A stretch of 64,000 nt of DNA from Granulicatella balaenopterae (GCF_900111135.1 NZ_FOGF01000007.1:1-64000), one strand, 5' to 3'. Positions 1 to 9,101 are shown, counted from the first letter of the stretch. Notes: generated from the sequence alone by a model not told the origin. Numbers and translations are program-made.

Positions 1-227
1 ACTTTATTATACTTTACGCTACACTTTGTAAAACTATGCTTAGTAATACTGTAATTTTCATTAACACAACCACATTTTGGACAGCATTTTGGCTTGTAAG
101 TTAAAACAGCATCAACTGTAGTATAAGTAATACCATTTGTTACTGTTTTGGATACTGAATTATTATCAAAAATGATATTTTTATCTGGAATATTTAATAA
201 AGTTCGTATACAATTACTATTAGGCAT
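1..227 (-). CDS. ISL3-family transposase, N-terminal fragment (cut by window edge)
   Basis: The leftward ATG at 227 is preceded by a strong AGGAGGG site. The 75 visible residues begin MPNSNCIRTLLNIPDKNI and contain a Cys-rich stretch, KCCPKCGC, at about residues 48-55. This fits the N-terminal zinc-binding domain of ISL3 transposases, which recognises the element ends. The DDE catalytic domain would lie beyond the window. No stop or frameshift is seen in the visible part, but whether the element is intact cannot be judged here. Confidence 0.7.
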   Translation of the reverse strand, partial: MPNSNCIRTLLNIPDKNIIFDNNSVSKTVTNGITYTTVDAVLTYKPKCCPKCGCVNENYSITKHSFTKCSVKYNK

Positions 228-300
228 CTGAAGCCCTCCTTTTTAAAATTTTGGTCGATTTTATTATAGGGCATCAGATGCTTTTTGTGTATAAAAAAAT

Positions 301-340
301 AAATGATGCCATTGAAGAATTTCTTCAACAACATCATTTA
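301..340. repeat. Long hairpin at the insertion-sequence end
   Basis: Two 19-nt arms, 301-319 and 322-340, are inverted copies with two mismatches and a 2-nt loop. Read leftward, the hairpin is followed by an A/T run, so it could act as a terminator that shields the transposase from outside transcription. Such hairpins are common near IS ends, so an IS-associated role is the likelier reading. Confidence 0.6.
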
Positions 341-440
341 TTGTAGAACCTAAAAAAATTAGTGGAAATTCGATAAAATGACTGTTTTATGATGCACTTT
401 ATGATAAGATGGAAGATGTTAAAAGAAGAGAGGTAGAAAG

Positions 441-1568
441 ATGATTTATTTAGATAATGCAGCAACAACTAAAATCTTCCCAGAAGCACTACAAGCATAT
501 TGCCAAACTAGTGAAAATTATTGGGGAAATCCATCAAGTTTACATAATTTAGGGACAAAAGCGCATACCGTATTAGATAAAGCCCGTGAAATGATTGCCA
601 AACAATTAGGTGTGGCAACTGATAGTATTTATTTCACATCAGGCGGTACAGAAAGTAATAACTGGGCAATCAAAGGAACAGCGATTGAAAAACGTCAATT
701 CGGTAAACATATTATTACCACTAAAATCGAACACCCATCAGTCTTACAATCAATGCGTCAATTAGAAATGCTTGGCTATCAAGTAACGTATATTGCGCCA
801 AATAAAGAAGGAGTTGTATCAGCTGAAGCTATTCAAAAAGCCATTCAAAAAGATACTATTTTGGTGTCAGTTATGGCTGTTAATAATGAGATTGGTGCTA
901 TTCAACCAATTCACGAAATCGGTGCAATCTTAGAAGAGTATCCTGCAATTCATTTTCATGTCGATGCAGTACAAGCTGTGGAATCAGTTCGTGAAGTCTT
1001 AACTTGCAAGCGCATTGATTTGTTATCATTATCAGCTCATAAATTCCATGGACCCCGTGGCGTAGGGATTTTATACAAAAAAATCGGTAAAATGATTAAT
1101 CCATTATTAACTGGTGGTGGACAAGAAAAAAACTTACGCAGTACAACCGAGAATTTACCAGGTATTGTAGCAACTGCTAAAGCATTACGTTTAACATTAG
1201 AACAAACAAATAATATGATTAGTTTACGTGATGAATTATGGCAATATTTAGAGGAAGAAGATAATATCAAAATCTTCTCGCCAAAAGACGGTGCTGAACA
1301 TGTATTATGTTTTGCCATGCATGGTGTCCGTGGCGAAGTATTAGTTCATGCTTTAGAAGAAGAGGGCTTTTATATCTCAACGACAAGTGCTTGCTCAAGT
1401 AAAAAAGGTGTGCATTCAGGAACTTTAATGGCGATGAATGTTCCAGACGACTTCGCTAAATGTGCTGTTCGCGTGAGTTTCTCAAAAGACAATACAAAAG
1501 AAGAAGTCCAAGCATTAATTAAAGCCTTAAAAGACTTAAAACATAAATTCGCATTTTTAAGAAAATAA
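441..1568 (+). CDS. Cysteine desulfurase (NifS/IscS-like), probable ThiI partner
   Basis: This is a PLP-dependent enzyme of 375 aa that takes sulfur from L-cysteine as a protein persulfide. The PLP-binding lysine lies in SAHKFHGPRG (Lys201), His97 in the KIEHPS loop stacks on the cofactor, and the persulfide cysteine is in TTSACSSKKG (Cys318). Length is normal for the family. The ATG follows AGAAGAGAGG. It sits 18 bp upstream of thiI, the arrangement known from Bacillus subtilis nifZ-thiI, so it probably feeds sulfur to 4-thiouridine synthesis (and perhaps thiamine) rather than general Fe-S assembly. That partnership is inferred from adjacency. Confidence 0.92.
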   Translation: MIYLDNAATTKIFPEALQAYCQTSENYWGNPSSLHNLGTKAHTVLDKAREMIAKQLGVATDSIYFTSGGTESNNWAIKGTAIEKRQFGKHIITTKIEHPSVLQSMRQLEMLGYQVTYIAPNKEGVVSAEAIQKAIQKDTILVSVMAVNNEIGAIQPIHEIGAILEEYPAIHFHVDAVQAVESVREVLTCKRIDLLSLSAHKFHGPRGVGILYKKIGKMINPLLTGGGQEKNLRSTTENLPGIVATAKALRLTLEQTNNMISLRDELWQYLEEEDNIKIFSPKDGAEHVLCFAMHGVRGEVLVHALEEEGFYISTTSACSSKKGVHSGTLMAMNVPDDFAKCAVRVSFSKDNTKEEVQALIKALKDLKHKFAFLRK

Positions 1569-1586
1569 ATAATTAGGAGATTTTTA

Positions 1587-2801
1587 ATGAAAGTTAGATT
1601 ATTAGTACGTTACGGTGAATTATCAACTAAAGGCCGTAATAAAAAAGCATTTACGCAACAATTAGCAAAAAATATAAAAAAAGCAATCCGCCAATATCCA
1701 GAAGTAAAAGTTCACCCAGAATACGACTTCATGTACTTAGATTTAAATGGTGCACCTGAAGAAGAAATTATGAAGTTATTAAAACCAATTTTCGGGATTC
1801 AAAGCTTCTCACCAGTCTATATTGTTGAGAAAGATATGGAGCAAGTCAAAGCAGTTGTCTTAGACCTATTAAAAGACTTAAACCCAACAGAGAAAAACTT
1901 CAAAATCACGACAAAACGTTCGGACCATAGCTTCGAATACGACACAACAGATATTAACTTATTCTTAGGTGATGCGGTCTTAGATGCTTTCCCAGGAATT
2001 ACGGTTAAATTAAAACAACCAGATATCAATGTTCGTGTAGATGTGCGTCGTGAGCACATTATGGTAAGTTTACAAACCATTCAAGGTGCTGGTGGCTTAC
2101 CAGTTGGGACTTCAGGACGTGTCAATATGATGCTTTCGGGTGGGATTGATTCACCAGTAGCAACTTATTTAGCCTTAAAACGTGGAATGGAAGTGCAATT
2201 AGTTCACTTTGCTAGTCCGCCATATACAAGTCCAGATGCCTTAACAAAAACAAAACGCCTAGCAGCCAAATTAGCAGTCTATGGTGGTTCAATGCAATTC
2301 TTTACCGTTCCATTTACTGAAATTCAAGAACAAATCAAAAAAAGTGTGCCTGAAAACTACTTAATGACGGTAATGCGTCGTATGATGATGCGTTTAACTG
2401 ACGAATTACGTAAACAACAAGGTGGCTTAGCCATTGCAACAGGTGAATCAGTTGGACAAGTAGCTTCACAAACCTTAGAAAGTATGATCGCCATTAATGA
2501 CGTAACAAATACACCAGTTATCCGTCCAGTAGCAACAATGGACAAATTAGATATCATTGCCGTAGCCAAAGAAATTGATACATTTGATATCTCAATCGAA
2601 CCATTTGAAGATTGCTGTACAGTATTTGCACCACCAAGTCCAAAAACAAGACCAAAATTAGAAAAAGCGCGTGAATATGAAGCTCGTTTAGATGTAGAGG
2701 GCTTAATCGAACATTGTCTAGCAGGTATTACTGTTGAAGAAATCACTGCAAGTAGTAATTTTGATCAAGTTAAAGATGACGATATGGAAGATTTATTCTA
2801 A
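1587..2801 (+). CDS. thiI: tRNA 4-thiouridine synthase ThiI
   Basis: A 404-aa cytoplasmic enzyme that adenylates and thiolates U8 of tRNA. The order is an N-terminal ferredoxin-like part, a THUMP RNA-binding domain at about 60-165, then an AANH/PP-loop ATPase with SGGIDSP at 184-190. There is no C-terminal rhodanese domain, as usual for Firmicutes, so sulfur should come from a dedicated cysteine desulfurase, here the gene just upstream. The ATG follows TTAGGAG. It is followed after 23 bp by the signal peptidase gene, with which it is probably cotranscribed. Confidence 0.95.
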   Translation: MKVRLLVRYGELSTKGRNKKAFTQQLAKNIKKAIRQYPEVKVHPEYDFMYLDLNGAPEEEIMKLLKPIFGIQSFSPVYIVEKDMEQVKAVVLDLLKDLNPTEKNFKITTKRSDHSFEYDTTDINLFLGDAVLDAFPGITVKLKQPDINVRVDVRREHIMVSLQTIQGAGGLPVGTSGRVNMMLSGGIDSPVATYLALKRGMEVQLVHFASPPYTSPDALTKTKRLAAKLAVYGGSMQFFTVPFTEIQEQIKKSVPENYLMTVMRRMMMRLTDELRKQQGGLAIATGESVGQVASQTLESMIAINDVTNTPVIRPVATMDKLDIIAVAKEIDTFDISIEPFEDCCTVFAPPSPKTRPKLEKAREYEARLDVEGLIEHCLAGITVEEITASSNFDQVKDDDMEDLF

Positions 2802-2824
2802 TTAATAAATAAGGGGATTTTTGT

Positions 2825-3349
2825 ATGGAGAAAATTTGGGAAGCATTAAAATACTTTTTTAAAGAATATAAAGCCTTTTTAATAATGTTATTGGTCATTT
2901 TTGGGATTAAATTCTGGATTGCCGATATTTACCAAATTTCAGGCGAATCTATGATGCCTACTTTAGAAAATAAAGAACGTGTTCTAGCAACAAAATTCAC
3001 ATCAATTGACCAATTTGATATTGTGATATTGAACTCACATAATAAAGGTTCAAACAATAAAGAACGTCTATATATTAAGCGTGTAATTGGGATGCCTGGT
3101 GATATTATTAGCGCCGAAAATCATCACGTCTTGATTAATGGCGAACCTTTAGAAGAGCAGTACTTAGGTGAGGGGTCTTATACAAAAGATTTCGGCCCGA
3201 TTACTGTTCCAGAGGGTGAATATTTTGTCATGGGTGATAATCGTTTGAATTCTACTGATAGCCGTATTATTGGTTGCATTAAAGCAGAAGATATCTTAGC
3301 AGAAACACAATATGTCCTATATCCATTTAGTAAATGGCGTAGTTTATAA
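2825..3349 (+). CDS. lepB: Type I signal peptidase
   Basis: A 174-aa membrane protease that removes signal peptides on the outer face of the membrane. It has one N-terminal transmembrane helix (about 16-36). The catalytic serine lies in SGESMMPT (Ser42) and the catalytic lysine in YIKRVIGMPGD (Lys85). The conserved box MGDNRLNSTDSR follows near residue 137. Short length and a single helix are typical of Gram-positive SipS-like enzymes. It is the last gene of the run starting at 441 and is closed by a clear terminator. Confidence 0.93.
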   Translation: MEKIWEALKYFFKEYKAFLIMLLVIFGIKFWIADIYQISGESMMPTLENKERVLATKFTSIDQFDIVILNSHNKGSNNKERLYIKRVIGMPGDIISAENHHVLINGEPLEEQYLGEGSYTKDFGPITVPEGEYFVMGDNRLNSTDSRIIGCIKAEDILAETQYVLYPFSKWRSL

Positions 3350-3354
3350 AATCG

Positions 3355-3396
3355 AAATCATAGTCGTATTAAGAAAGATGCGATTATGATTTTTTG
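3355..3396 (+). terminator. Rho-independent terminator after lepB
   Basis: AAATCATAGTCG pairs with CGATTATGATTT (one G-U) around an AT-rich loop and is followed by a T run. Confidence 0.85.
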
Positions 3397-3402
3397 TATT
3401 TT

Positions 3403-3433
3403 TTGCTAAAATATCTCAGTTTTAGTGTATAAT
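3403..3433 (+). promoter_or_regulatory. Probable promoter for the 3467 gene pair
   Basis: TATAAT at 3428-3433 with TTGCTA at 3403-3408 (19-bp spacer, slightly long), just downstream of the lepB terminator. Confidence 0.45.
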
Positions 3434-3466
3434 AAAGTAAAGCTAATCTATAAGGAGATGAGATAA

Positions 3467-3944
3467 ATGAACGTTAATAAGGATAATTATATTGATACTT
3501 TACGAACTATTTCCCAAACTATTAAAGTTGTAGATGCCATTATTTTATCATTAGAAAAAGCAAGTAGTTTAGCAAATCTAGATTTATTTTCAGGCGATAG
3601 TATTCTTTTTGGGTGGTTAAAATACAAGCGCATTGCCGAGGCGGAGGCAAGAATTTCTGTTTTGCGGAAATATCTGAGAATTTTGCAAGAAGAATTGAAT
3701 GAGATGCCAACAACTAATTTACAATATACAGAAATCAATCGACGTGATCGGTTGTGGGATACTTATGGAAATCAATCGACGTGATCGGTTGTGGGATACT
3801 TATGGAGATGTCTTATTTTTTGATTTCAAAACTAGAAAAACCATTAAAACGAATTTGGAACATATGCGTAATTTGAAGATGGAATTAGTCAGTTTGCGCA
3901 ATACCATTAACATGACGATTCATCATATTGAGGGGGAAGAATAA
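3467..3944 (+). pseudogene. Hypothetical protein gene frameshifted by a 37-bp tandem duplication
   Basis: The gene starts at ATG 3467 after AAGGAGATGAG. The first frame runs 105 codons and stops at 3784. A second frame continues from the duplication to the stop at 3942-3944. The shared peptide EINRRDRLWDTYG is read in frame 1 from the first copy and in frame 2 from the second, so removing one 37-bp copy rejoins both halves into one protein of about 146 aa. The product would be a charged, mostly helical cytoplasmic protein with no family I recognise. Its stop overlaps the CPBP gene start (TAATG), suggesting coupled translation that the frameshift may weaken. Confidence 0.85.
3731..3806 (+). 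repeat. 37-bp tandem duplication (39-bp direct repeats)
   Basis: The units 3731-3767 and 3768-3804 are identical, and identity extends two more bases. 37 is not a multiple of three, so the duplication shifts the frame of the surrounding gene. Perfect identity suggests a recent event. Confidence 0.97.
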
Positions 3945-4819
3945 TGGAAAAAGCATTCTATGAGATTAAAAAGGAATACCAAGAACGTGGGCCATATAAT
4001 ATTTTTGTAGCAAGTATTATCTTATTTTTGATATTTTTTCTTGGAAATATTCCAACAGCATTTATTACCATTCAAAATGAAGGTGAATTAACTTTACCAA
4101 TGACATTATATTCATTTGGTTTTGTAGCTATAGCAATGATGCTGTGGACACAATTTGTTGATGAGAGTCCCTTACAAGGCTTGGGCTTAATCTTTAAAGG
4201 TACCAATCCTATACTTGAATTCTTAAAAGGTGTCTTATCGGGGGTAATCATCTTATTTACAACTTGTCTTATGATGTATTTAGTAGGAGATTTAAGCTTT
4301 ACAGGCGTTACCTTTAGTTCGGCTTTACTGCAATCATTCATTATTATAATGTTTGGCTGGATTATTCAAAGTAGTACTGAAGAATTAGTCTTTCGTGGAT
4401 GGTTTTTTGGTAATTTATTAGGTCGTTATTCAAAAATGGTGGCAATCATTGCAAATTCATTATTATTTATGGTAATGCATCTAGCTAATGATGGTATTTC
4501 AGTGATTCCTGTTAGTAATTTATTCCTTTTCGGTGTGGTGATGAGTATCTATATGCTAAAAACAAATCATTTATGGAGCGTTTGTGGGATGCATGCTTGT
4601 TGGAATTGCCTACAAGGGAGTGTCTTTTCTTTCCAAGTTAGTGGTCTTACAACAAGCGAATCCTTTATCCAAGTCCAAACACAGGGCGCAACTTGGGCAA
4701 CAGGTGGAGCGTTTGGATTAGAAGGCAGCATCTTTTGTACGATTAGCTTAATTCTATTTTTAGCTTACTTAATGATTGGTCACTTAACTAAACAACTATA
4801 TCTAAAAAATCATTTATAA
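3944..4819 (+). CDS. CPBP-family intramembrane metalloprotease (CAAX/Abi-like)
   Basis: A 291-aa multi-pass membrane protein with about eight hydrophobic segments. The family motifs are in order: EELVFRG (Glu146, Glu147, Arg151), a histidine in FMVMHL (His179), and HACWN (His217, Asn221). Members include eukaryotic Rce1 and bacterial proteins linked to bacteriocin self-immunity or surface-protein processing. The substrate here is unknown. The ATG overlaps the upstream stop as TAATG. A strong terminator follows. Confidence 0.88.
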   Translation: MEKAFYEIKKEYQERGPYNIFVASIILFLIFFLGNIPTAFITIQNEGELTLPMTLYSFGFVAIAMMLWTQFVDESPLQGLGLIFKGTNPILEFLKGVLSGVIILFTTCLMMYLVGDLSFTGVTFSSALLQSFIIIMFGWIIQSSTEELVFRGWFFGNLLGRYSKMVAIIANSLLFMVMHLANDGISVIPVSNLFLFGVVMSIYMLKTNHLWSVCGMHACWNCLQGSVFSFQVSGLTTSESFIQVQTQGATWATGGAFGLEGSIFCTISLILFLAYLMIGHLTKQLYLKNHL

Positions 4820-4822
4820 TAT

Positions 4823-4866
4823 AAAAGCCCTTATACTGTGAAACACGTGGTATAAGGGCTTTTTTG
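4823..4866 (+). terminator. Rho-independent terminator after the CPBP protease gene
   Basis: AAAGCCCTTATAC pairs with GTATAAGGGCTTT, followed by six or more Ts. Confidence 0.93.
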
Positions 4867-4945
4867 TGTGATATGGACTTAATTTGTATAGTATTTGATA
4901 ATAGTTTAGGTTATACTAATTTTATCATATTAAAGGAGTGAAACG

Positions 4946-5542
4946 ATGGATTATATTAATTTAAGTAAGAATGCTCGTAAAAGTTTAGCAATTAAAGAAG
5001 CAATTTGGGCAATTATTGCAGGAATTATTGTTTCGGTTATTAGTTTAGTTATTAATGCCTTTACAATTCCTGAAACTGTCCGCAATGTTGTAGCCATTAT
5101 CAAATATTTAGTCTTTGCTTATATTATTTTTGAATGGGTTTTAGACTTTACAGTTGGCTTTAAACATAAAAAATATCGTATCACTAGTGAAAGTGTCGAG
5201 TATTTAACAGGAGTTATTTTTGTATCACGCACGATTATTCCAATTCGTCGCATTCAGCAAGTTGAGTTATCAGAAGGTTTCGTTAATCGCCACTTTAAAC
5301 TAGCTAATGTCAATCTTATTACAGCTGGCGGTGAATTAGAGATTGAATATTTAGATCAAGAAGTAGCGGAACAATTAGTAGTGGATCTAAAAGAAGTTAT
5401 TAATCAATTTGCAAAAGAAGATGCTATAGCTGCCAAACAACAAGCATTTTGTAGACTTGATGGAGAAGAAGTTGCATATACTTGTAATCCAGCAAGTAGT
5501 CTAAAAGAAGTTGGTGATGAAAATGACACAACAAACCACTAA
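4946..5542 (+). CDS. PH-domain membrane protein (YdbS-like)
   Basis: A 198-aa protein with two N-terminal transmembrane helices (about 17-40 and 50-75) followed by a bacterial PH_2 domain (about 75-150), then a poorly conserved tail. It resembles B. subtilis YdbS, which is encoded next to YdbT and linked to bacteriocin resistance. The ATG follows AAAGGAGTGAAACG. The next gene starts inside its last codons. The biochemical role is unknown. Confidence 0.8.
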   Translation: MDYINLSKNARKSLAIKEAIWAIIAGIIVSVISLVINAFTIPETVRNVVAIIKYLVFAYIIFEWVLDFTVGFKHKKYRITSESVEYLTGVIFVSRTIIPIRRIQQVELSEGFVNRHFKLANVNLITAGGELEIEYLDQEVAEQLVVDLKEVINQFAKEDAIAAKQQAFCRLDGEEVAYTCNPASSLKEVGDENDTTNH

Positions 5543-7013
5543 ACAAGTCTTTCATAACAGTAAATTAATCATTATCAACGGGCTAGTACAGCCTCTAATC
5601 CTTTTATTAGTCTTCTTTGGACAAAATATTGATAATGCGCTTAATTTATTAGCTGAAATTCACACAATTGATTCTGGTCAGTTAATTTATGTCTTTTCAA
5701 CAATTGGTTTTATGCTTTTAGTGATGATTCTAAGTGCCATTCGTAGCTGGTTTGTTTGGAAGAATACCTTTATTAGTTTAGATAAAAACGAGATTTATTA
5801 CCAAAAACGTACCATTCTCATTAAAAAATCAAAACAAGCCAATCTAGAAAATATCACCAATGTAACACTAGATAGCACGTTATTCAATCGTCTATTAGGC
5901 TTAAAAAAGGTCAGTATCGATATTAATACCACTTCAACAGCTGAAGAAGATGACTTTAGTATTGTTTTAGGCAAGCAGGAAGCGATAAACTTCCAAGCAA
6001 TGATTAATAGTTTACGTAAGCAAGAACATCACGAACTCGTACGAAAAACGTTATCAGCAGACGATTTCAATACCGTAACAACCGAACCAACACCACTCAT
6101 ACGTGAACCAGAAGAGTATCTAGCCAAAAAGCAATTTTCATTAAAAGATGCTACTAAACACATCTTTTTAGATTCCTTAGTGTCAATGATGAATTTTATC
6201 ATTTTTGCAATTATTGTTTTGCTGGTGTTTATCCAATATAAAGGTGATAGCTTTGAAGTAAAGGATTTAGCGGTGGTTATTTTTCCAGTTTTATATATTA
6301 TTTATGATATTTTGAAAGTGTATAATAAGGCTTTTAACTTTACGATTCGTCGCTCTAAGAAGAATATCTATCTTTCATACGGCTTAACGCATAAGACTGA
6401 ATATATGATTCCTGTTAAGAATATTGTCTCACTTAGCGTTCGCCAAACAATTTTATCAGCATGTTTAGGTTATCAATATCTAAAAGTAGAAACTATAGGA
6501 ATAACCGATAATACAAGTAATATTTCTTTATTCATGAAGAAGGATCAAATTCCGGCATTCGCAGAGGGGTTCATACCAGAATTCCCAGTTTATCAAAGTG
6601 CAACTCGCCGTCCAATTAGCGTGATTAAGTACTTCTTCATGAAAATCTTATGCTTCTGGCTACCAATTGGCTTAATTGTTGACTATACCGTGCCGATGGT
6701 AAATTATGCAACTTATATTGCGCTAGCCTTAACGGTAGCTACAACTATCGTTAATTATCTAGCTCACGGTTATCAAATCGTGGAAGAAGGGGTAGTAATT
6801 CGCAGTAGATTAGCAGCAAATTATGAATTAATCCCATTTAAAAATATTGAACAAATTAAAATCAAGACCAATCTATATTACCAAAAAGTTAATGCCGAAG
6901 AAATCAAACTCTTAATCCGTGATTCAAACGGTAAACGTGAAACAGATGCAATTATTTATCAAAAAGGGGCATTCGATGAGGTAATAGATTATGTTAACAA
7001 TGGATTAAAATAG
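5523..7013 (+). CDS. PH-domain membrane protein with repeated bPH_2 domains (YdbT-like)
   Basis: A 496-aa membrane protein with pairs of transmembrane helices alternating with bacterial PH_2 domains at about 65-160, 270-355 and 405-490, as in YdbT. It pairs with the upstream YdbS-like protein, and the genes overlap by about 20 bp, so the two are probably made together and interact. I chose ATG 5523 because GGTGAT just upstream matches the anti-Shine-Dalgarno; ATG 5517 or TTG 5511 are alternatives in the same frame. A terminator follows directly. Confidence 0.8.
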   Translation: MTQQTTKQVFHNSKLIIINGLVQPLILLLVFFGQNIDNALNLLAEIHTIDSGQLIYVFSTIGFMLLVMILSAIRSWFVWKNTFISLDKNEIYYQKRTILIKKSKQANLENITNVTLDSTLFNRLLGLKKVSIDINTTSTAEEDDFSIVLGKQEAINFQAMINSLRKQEHHELVRKTLSADDFNTVTTEPTPLIREPEEYLAKKQFSLKDATKHIFLDSLVSMMNFIIFAIIVLLVFIQYKGDSFEVKDLAVVIFPVLYIIYDILKVYNKAFNFTIRRSKKNIYLSYGLTHKTEYMIPVKNIVSLSVRQTILSACLGYQYLKVETIGITDNTSNISLFMKKDQIPAFAEGFIPEFPVYQSATRRPISVIKYFFMKILCFWLPIGLIVDYTVPMVNYATYIALALTVATTIVNYLAHGYQIVEEGVVIRSRLAANYELIPFKNIEQIKIKTNLYYQKVNAEEIKLLIRDSNGKRETDAIIYQKGAFDEVIDYVNNGLK

Positions 7014-7020
7014 TTAAATT

Positions 7021-7054
7021 AGAAGCTTATTAGTAAAAATAGGCTTCTTTTTTA
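7021..7054 (+). terminator. Terminator after the PH-domain gene pair
   Basis: AGAAGCTTAT pairs with ATAGGCTTCT (one G-U), followed by a T run. Confidence 0.85.
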
Positions 7055-7610
7055 GTGATTTTACAGCGAAAACCTCCTTATTTAAAGAAATCTGTCAAAA
7101 AAAGCGTGCTGAGAGAGCCGTTATAAGCCTTGTAGAACGTATTTTGACTATAGTAATATATGTAAATGAATTTTAGCTAAAAATAGCTTAAAATCACGAT
7201 AAAATGTGTTAAACAATGAATTAAACAACAAATACAGCTAGTAATAATCATAAAATAATCCCAATAAGCAGCAAAAACTGAATCAAATCAATAATCGATA
7301 AATTCTAACTAAACAATTAAAACTGAATTAAATGCTTCAGCAATCAATACAACTAACAACAAGTTGCAGCAAGCAATCCAATTAACTTAATAAACAATCT
7401 ATAAAAGAATTACAAGTAATCATAACTAATAACAAACATAACAACAGCAATCGACATGAAAAACTAAAATAATGAACTATCAATAAGCTATATTAGGAGA
7501 CTGGTAAATTTCTCGATATATTACTTCTTATAATGTATATTATGTAAACTAAATTATAAAACAAAAAAGACTGCTATTAATAATACACCTAAATCAGCTA
7601 TTTTAACGCA
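7055..7610. other. Gene-free stretch of about 550 bp, A/C-biased
   Basis: No convincing reading frame with a ribosome site is seen on either strand. From about 7200 to 7480 the plus strand is rich in A and C and poor in G, full of short words such as AACAA and AATCAA. The two flanking genes converge on this stretch and each has its own terminator before it. I see no repeat array or clear hairpin that would support an RNA gene. Confidence 0.5.
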
Positions 7611-7642
7611 AATAAAAAACGCAGACATTCATCTACGTTTTA
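7611..7642 (-). terminator. Terminator of the CHAP/choline-binding gene
   Basis: Read leftward, AAAACGTAGA pairs with TCTGCGTTTT (one G-U) around a short loop, followed by a T-rich run. Confidence 0.8.
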
Positions 7643-7656
7643 AGCTTCAATACTTA

Positions 7657-8751
7657 TTACATAATTTTTCTAACAATACTTTTTACATCTTGTTGAATAA
7701 AATCACGTGTATATTTATAACAGATTTGACCACGACCAGCATTTTGTTCGTATGTTAGTAATTGACCATTTGATTTACCACGAATGATTCCGGTGTGACC
7801 ATAATATCCTGGTGCCAAACGTGTATTAGCTTTCCATTGAATAATATCACCAGCTTTAATCTGATCGTATGTAGGATTATTAATTACTTCAAATCCATAG
7901 CTTGCCCAATCATAATCGCTGCCAATGGTTTCGGCACGCATATGTCCAGATCCCATTAATTTAGGTCCATGCAATGAATCCACGTAAAAAGCTGTTAAAC
8001 CATAACATTGGCCATTATAGACTGTTTGGTTGACTTTATTTTCTAATACGCTTAAATCAGGCATAATTGTGCCATCATCAGCTAACTGATAACCATCGAT
8101 TGTGGTATTTCTAGCAATTAAACCATCAGAACCTATATAATACCATTCATTTGTATTCGGATCTTGAATCCATTGATTAAGTGCTAAAGCGCCAGTTGAT
8201 GTTAGATAATAATCACCCATCCATTGATTGGCTTCATATGTGCCTTTTTCATTAATGTAATACCAATGACCATCTTGCTTAACCCATTGATTGCTAGCTA
8301 AACGACCATCTTCTTTAATATAGTACCAAGTGTTATCCATTTCTATCCATTGATTACTAGCCAAACGTCCATCCGTATTTAAATAATAATCAGCAATCCA
8401 TTCGTCATGTGCAAATTTGCCATCTGATTTTAGATAATACCAATTGCCATGATCTTCAATCCATTGATTAAGCGCTAGTTTTCCATCTTGTTTTAAATAA
8501 TAGTCACCAACCCATTTTGCTGTAGCATATTGACCATTATCAGCTATATTAGGTTGTTCAATTGTATCGATGGTTTCGATTTTTTCTAATAAGTGATAAG
8601 TAGCAAATTCTCCATTTGTTGGTGCACTCTCAGCGAATGTCTCTGTGGTATGTATAATGCCTGCACCTGAAATAACAGTGCACAACCCTATTGTAATAAA
8701 TCTTTTTAAATTCGTCCTCTTATATTTTATATCTTTGTTAACTTTTTTCAT
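7657..8751 (-). CDS. Secreted cell-wall hydrolase: choline-binding-type repeats plus CHAP domain
   Basis: A 364-aa exported protein. It has a long signal peptide (about 1-40, ending near TFAES). Next comes a run of about seven 20-residue cell-wall-binding repeats (roughly 55-220) with the pattern W-x-Y-Y-x(2,3)-DG-x-x-A-x-N-Q-W. The C-terminal CHAP-type domain has the likely catalytic Cys in NGQCYGLTAF and His in YYGHTGIIRG, with YEQN following. It probably cleaves peptidoglycan peptide or amide bonds while bound to teichoic-acid choline or another wall ligand. ATG 8751 is chosen because AGGAGG lies 7 nt upstream; an in-frame ATG at 8781 has no such site. It is a single-gene unit with its own promoter and terminator. 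Confidence 0.88.
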   Translation of the reverse strand: MKKVNKDIKYKRTNLKRFITIGLCTVISGAGIIHTTETFAESAPTNGEFATYHLLEKIETIDTIEQPNIADNGQYATAKWVGDYYLKQDGKLALNQWIEDHGNWYYLKSDGKFAHDEWIADYYLNTDGRLASNQWIEMDNTWYYIKEDGRLASNQWVKQDGHWYYINEKGTYEANQWMGDYYLTSTGALALNQWIQDPNTNEWYYIGSDGLIARNTTIDGYQLADDGTIMPDLSVLENKVNQTVYNGQCYGLTAFYVDSLHGPKLMGSGHMRAETIGSDYDWASYGFEVINNPTYDQIKAGDIIQWKANTRLAPGYYGHTGIIRGKSNGQLLTYEQNAGRGQICYKYTRDFIQQDVKSIVRKIM

Positions 8752-8814
8752 TCTTTTCCTCCTGTTACATTCTGAAAACATAAAATTTTGTTTTCATGCC
8801 TTAACAATGGAGTA

Positions 8815-8843
8815 AGTATACAGAGTCTATGTTAAACTGACAA
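8815..8843 (-). promoter_or_regulatory. Sigma-A promoter of the CHAP hydrolase gene
   Basis: On the minus strand, TTGTCA (8838-8843) and TATACT (8815-8820) are separated by exactly 17 bp. The start codon lies about 60 bp downstream. Confidence 0.8.
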
Positions 8844-9046
8844 GTAAAAAGATATTTTCTACTGTAAAATTAGTACGAATTTAATCGTATTACATTATTA
8901 TGTTATGATATGTCTATTTTATTTTTATATTTATGCGTTTTTAGATGTGATTTATCGTATAAATTCTATATATTACGTTTTTGTTGCGTATTAGTTAAAA
9001 AAGTGTCGATTTGAATTTTTTTGTAACAATTTGTATTTCAAGGACA

Positions 9047-9094
9047 AAAACTACCCGACTTGGTGCGCATTATAAAGAGGCGTATCGGGTAGTT
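9047..9094 (-). terminator. Terminator of the ADP-ribosylglycohydrolase gene
   Basis: AACTACCCGA and TCGGGTAGTT form a 10-bp perfect stem, with a T run on the leftward transcript. Confidence 0.9.
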
Positions 9095-9101
9095 GTTATA
9101 A

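Larger units (their letters stand above)
1..350. mobile_element. Right end of an ISL3-family insertion sequence (partial)
   Basis: The window opens inside an element whose transposase gene runs leftward off the edge. I place the end tentatively at 350, where the outward sequence stops at GGTTCTAC (read on the minus strand). Just inside lies a long imperfect hairpin. The left end is outside the window, so neither terminal inverted repeats nor the target duplication (ISL3 elements usually make 8 bp) can be checked. TAAAAAAA at 351-358 would be the duplicated octamer if the boundary is right. The boundary is inference; the family call rests on the zinc-finger start of the transposase. Confidence 0.55.

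Noticed and set aside
7200-7500. Possible RNA gene or replication-origin-like DNA in the A/C-rich stretch
   Set aside because: No stable hairpins, promoter-terminator pair, DnaA boxes or iterons could be identified.
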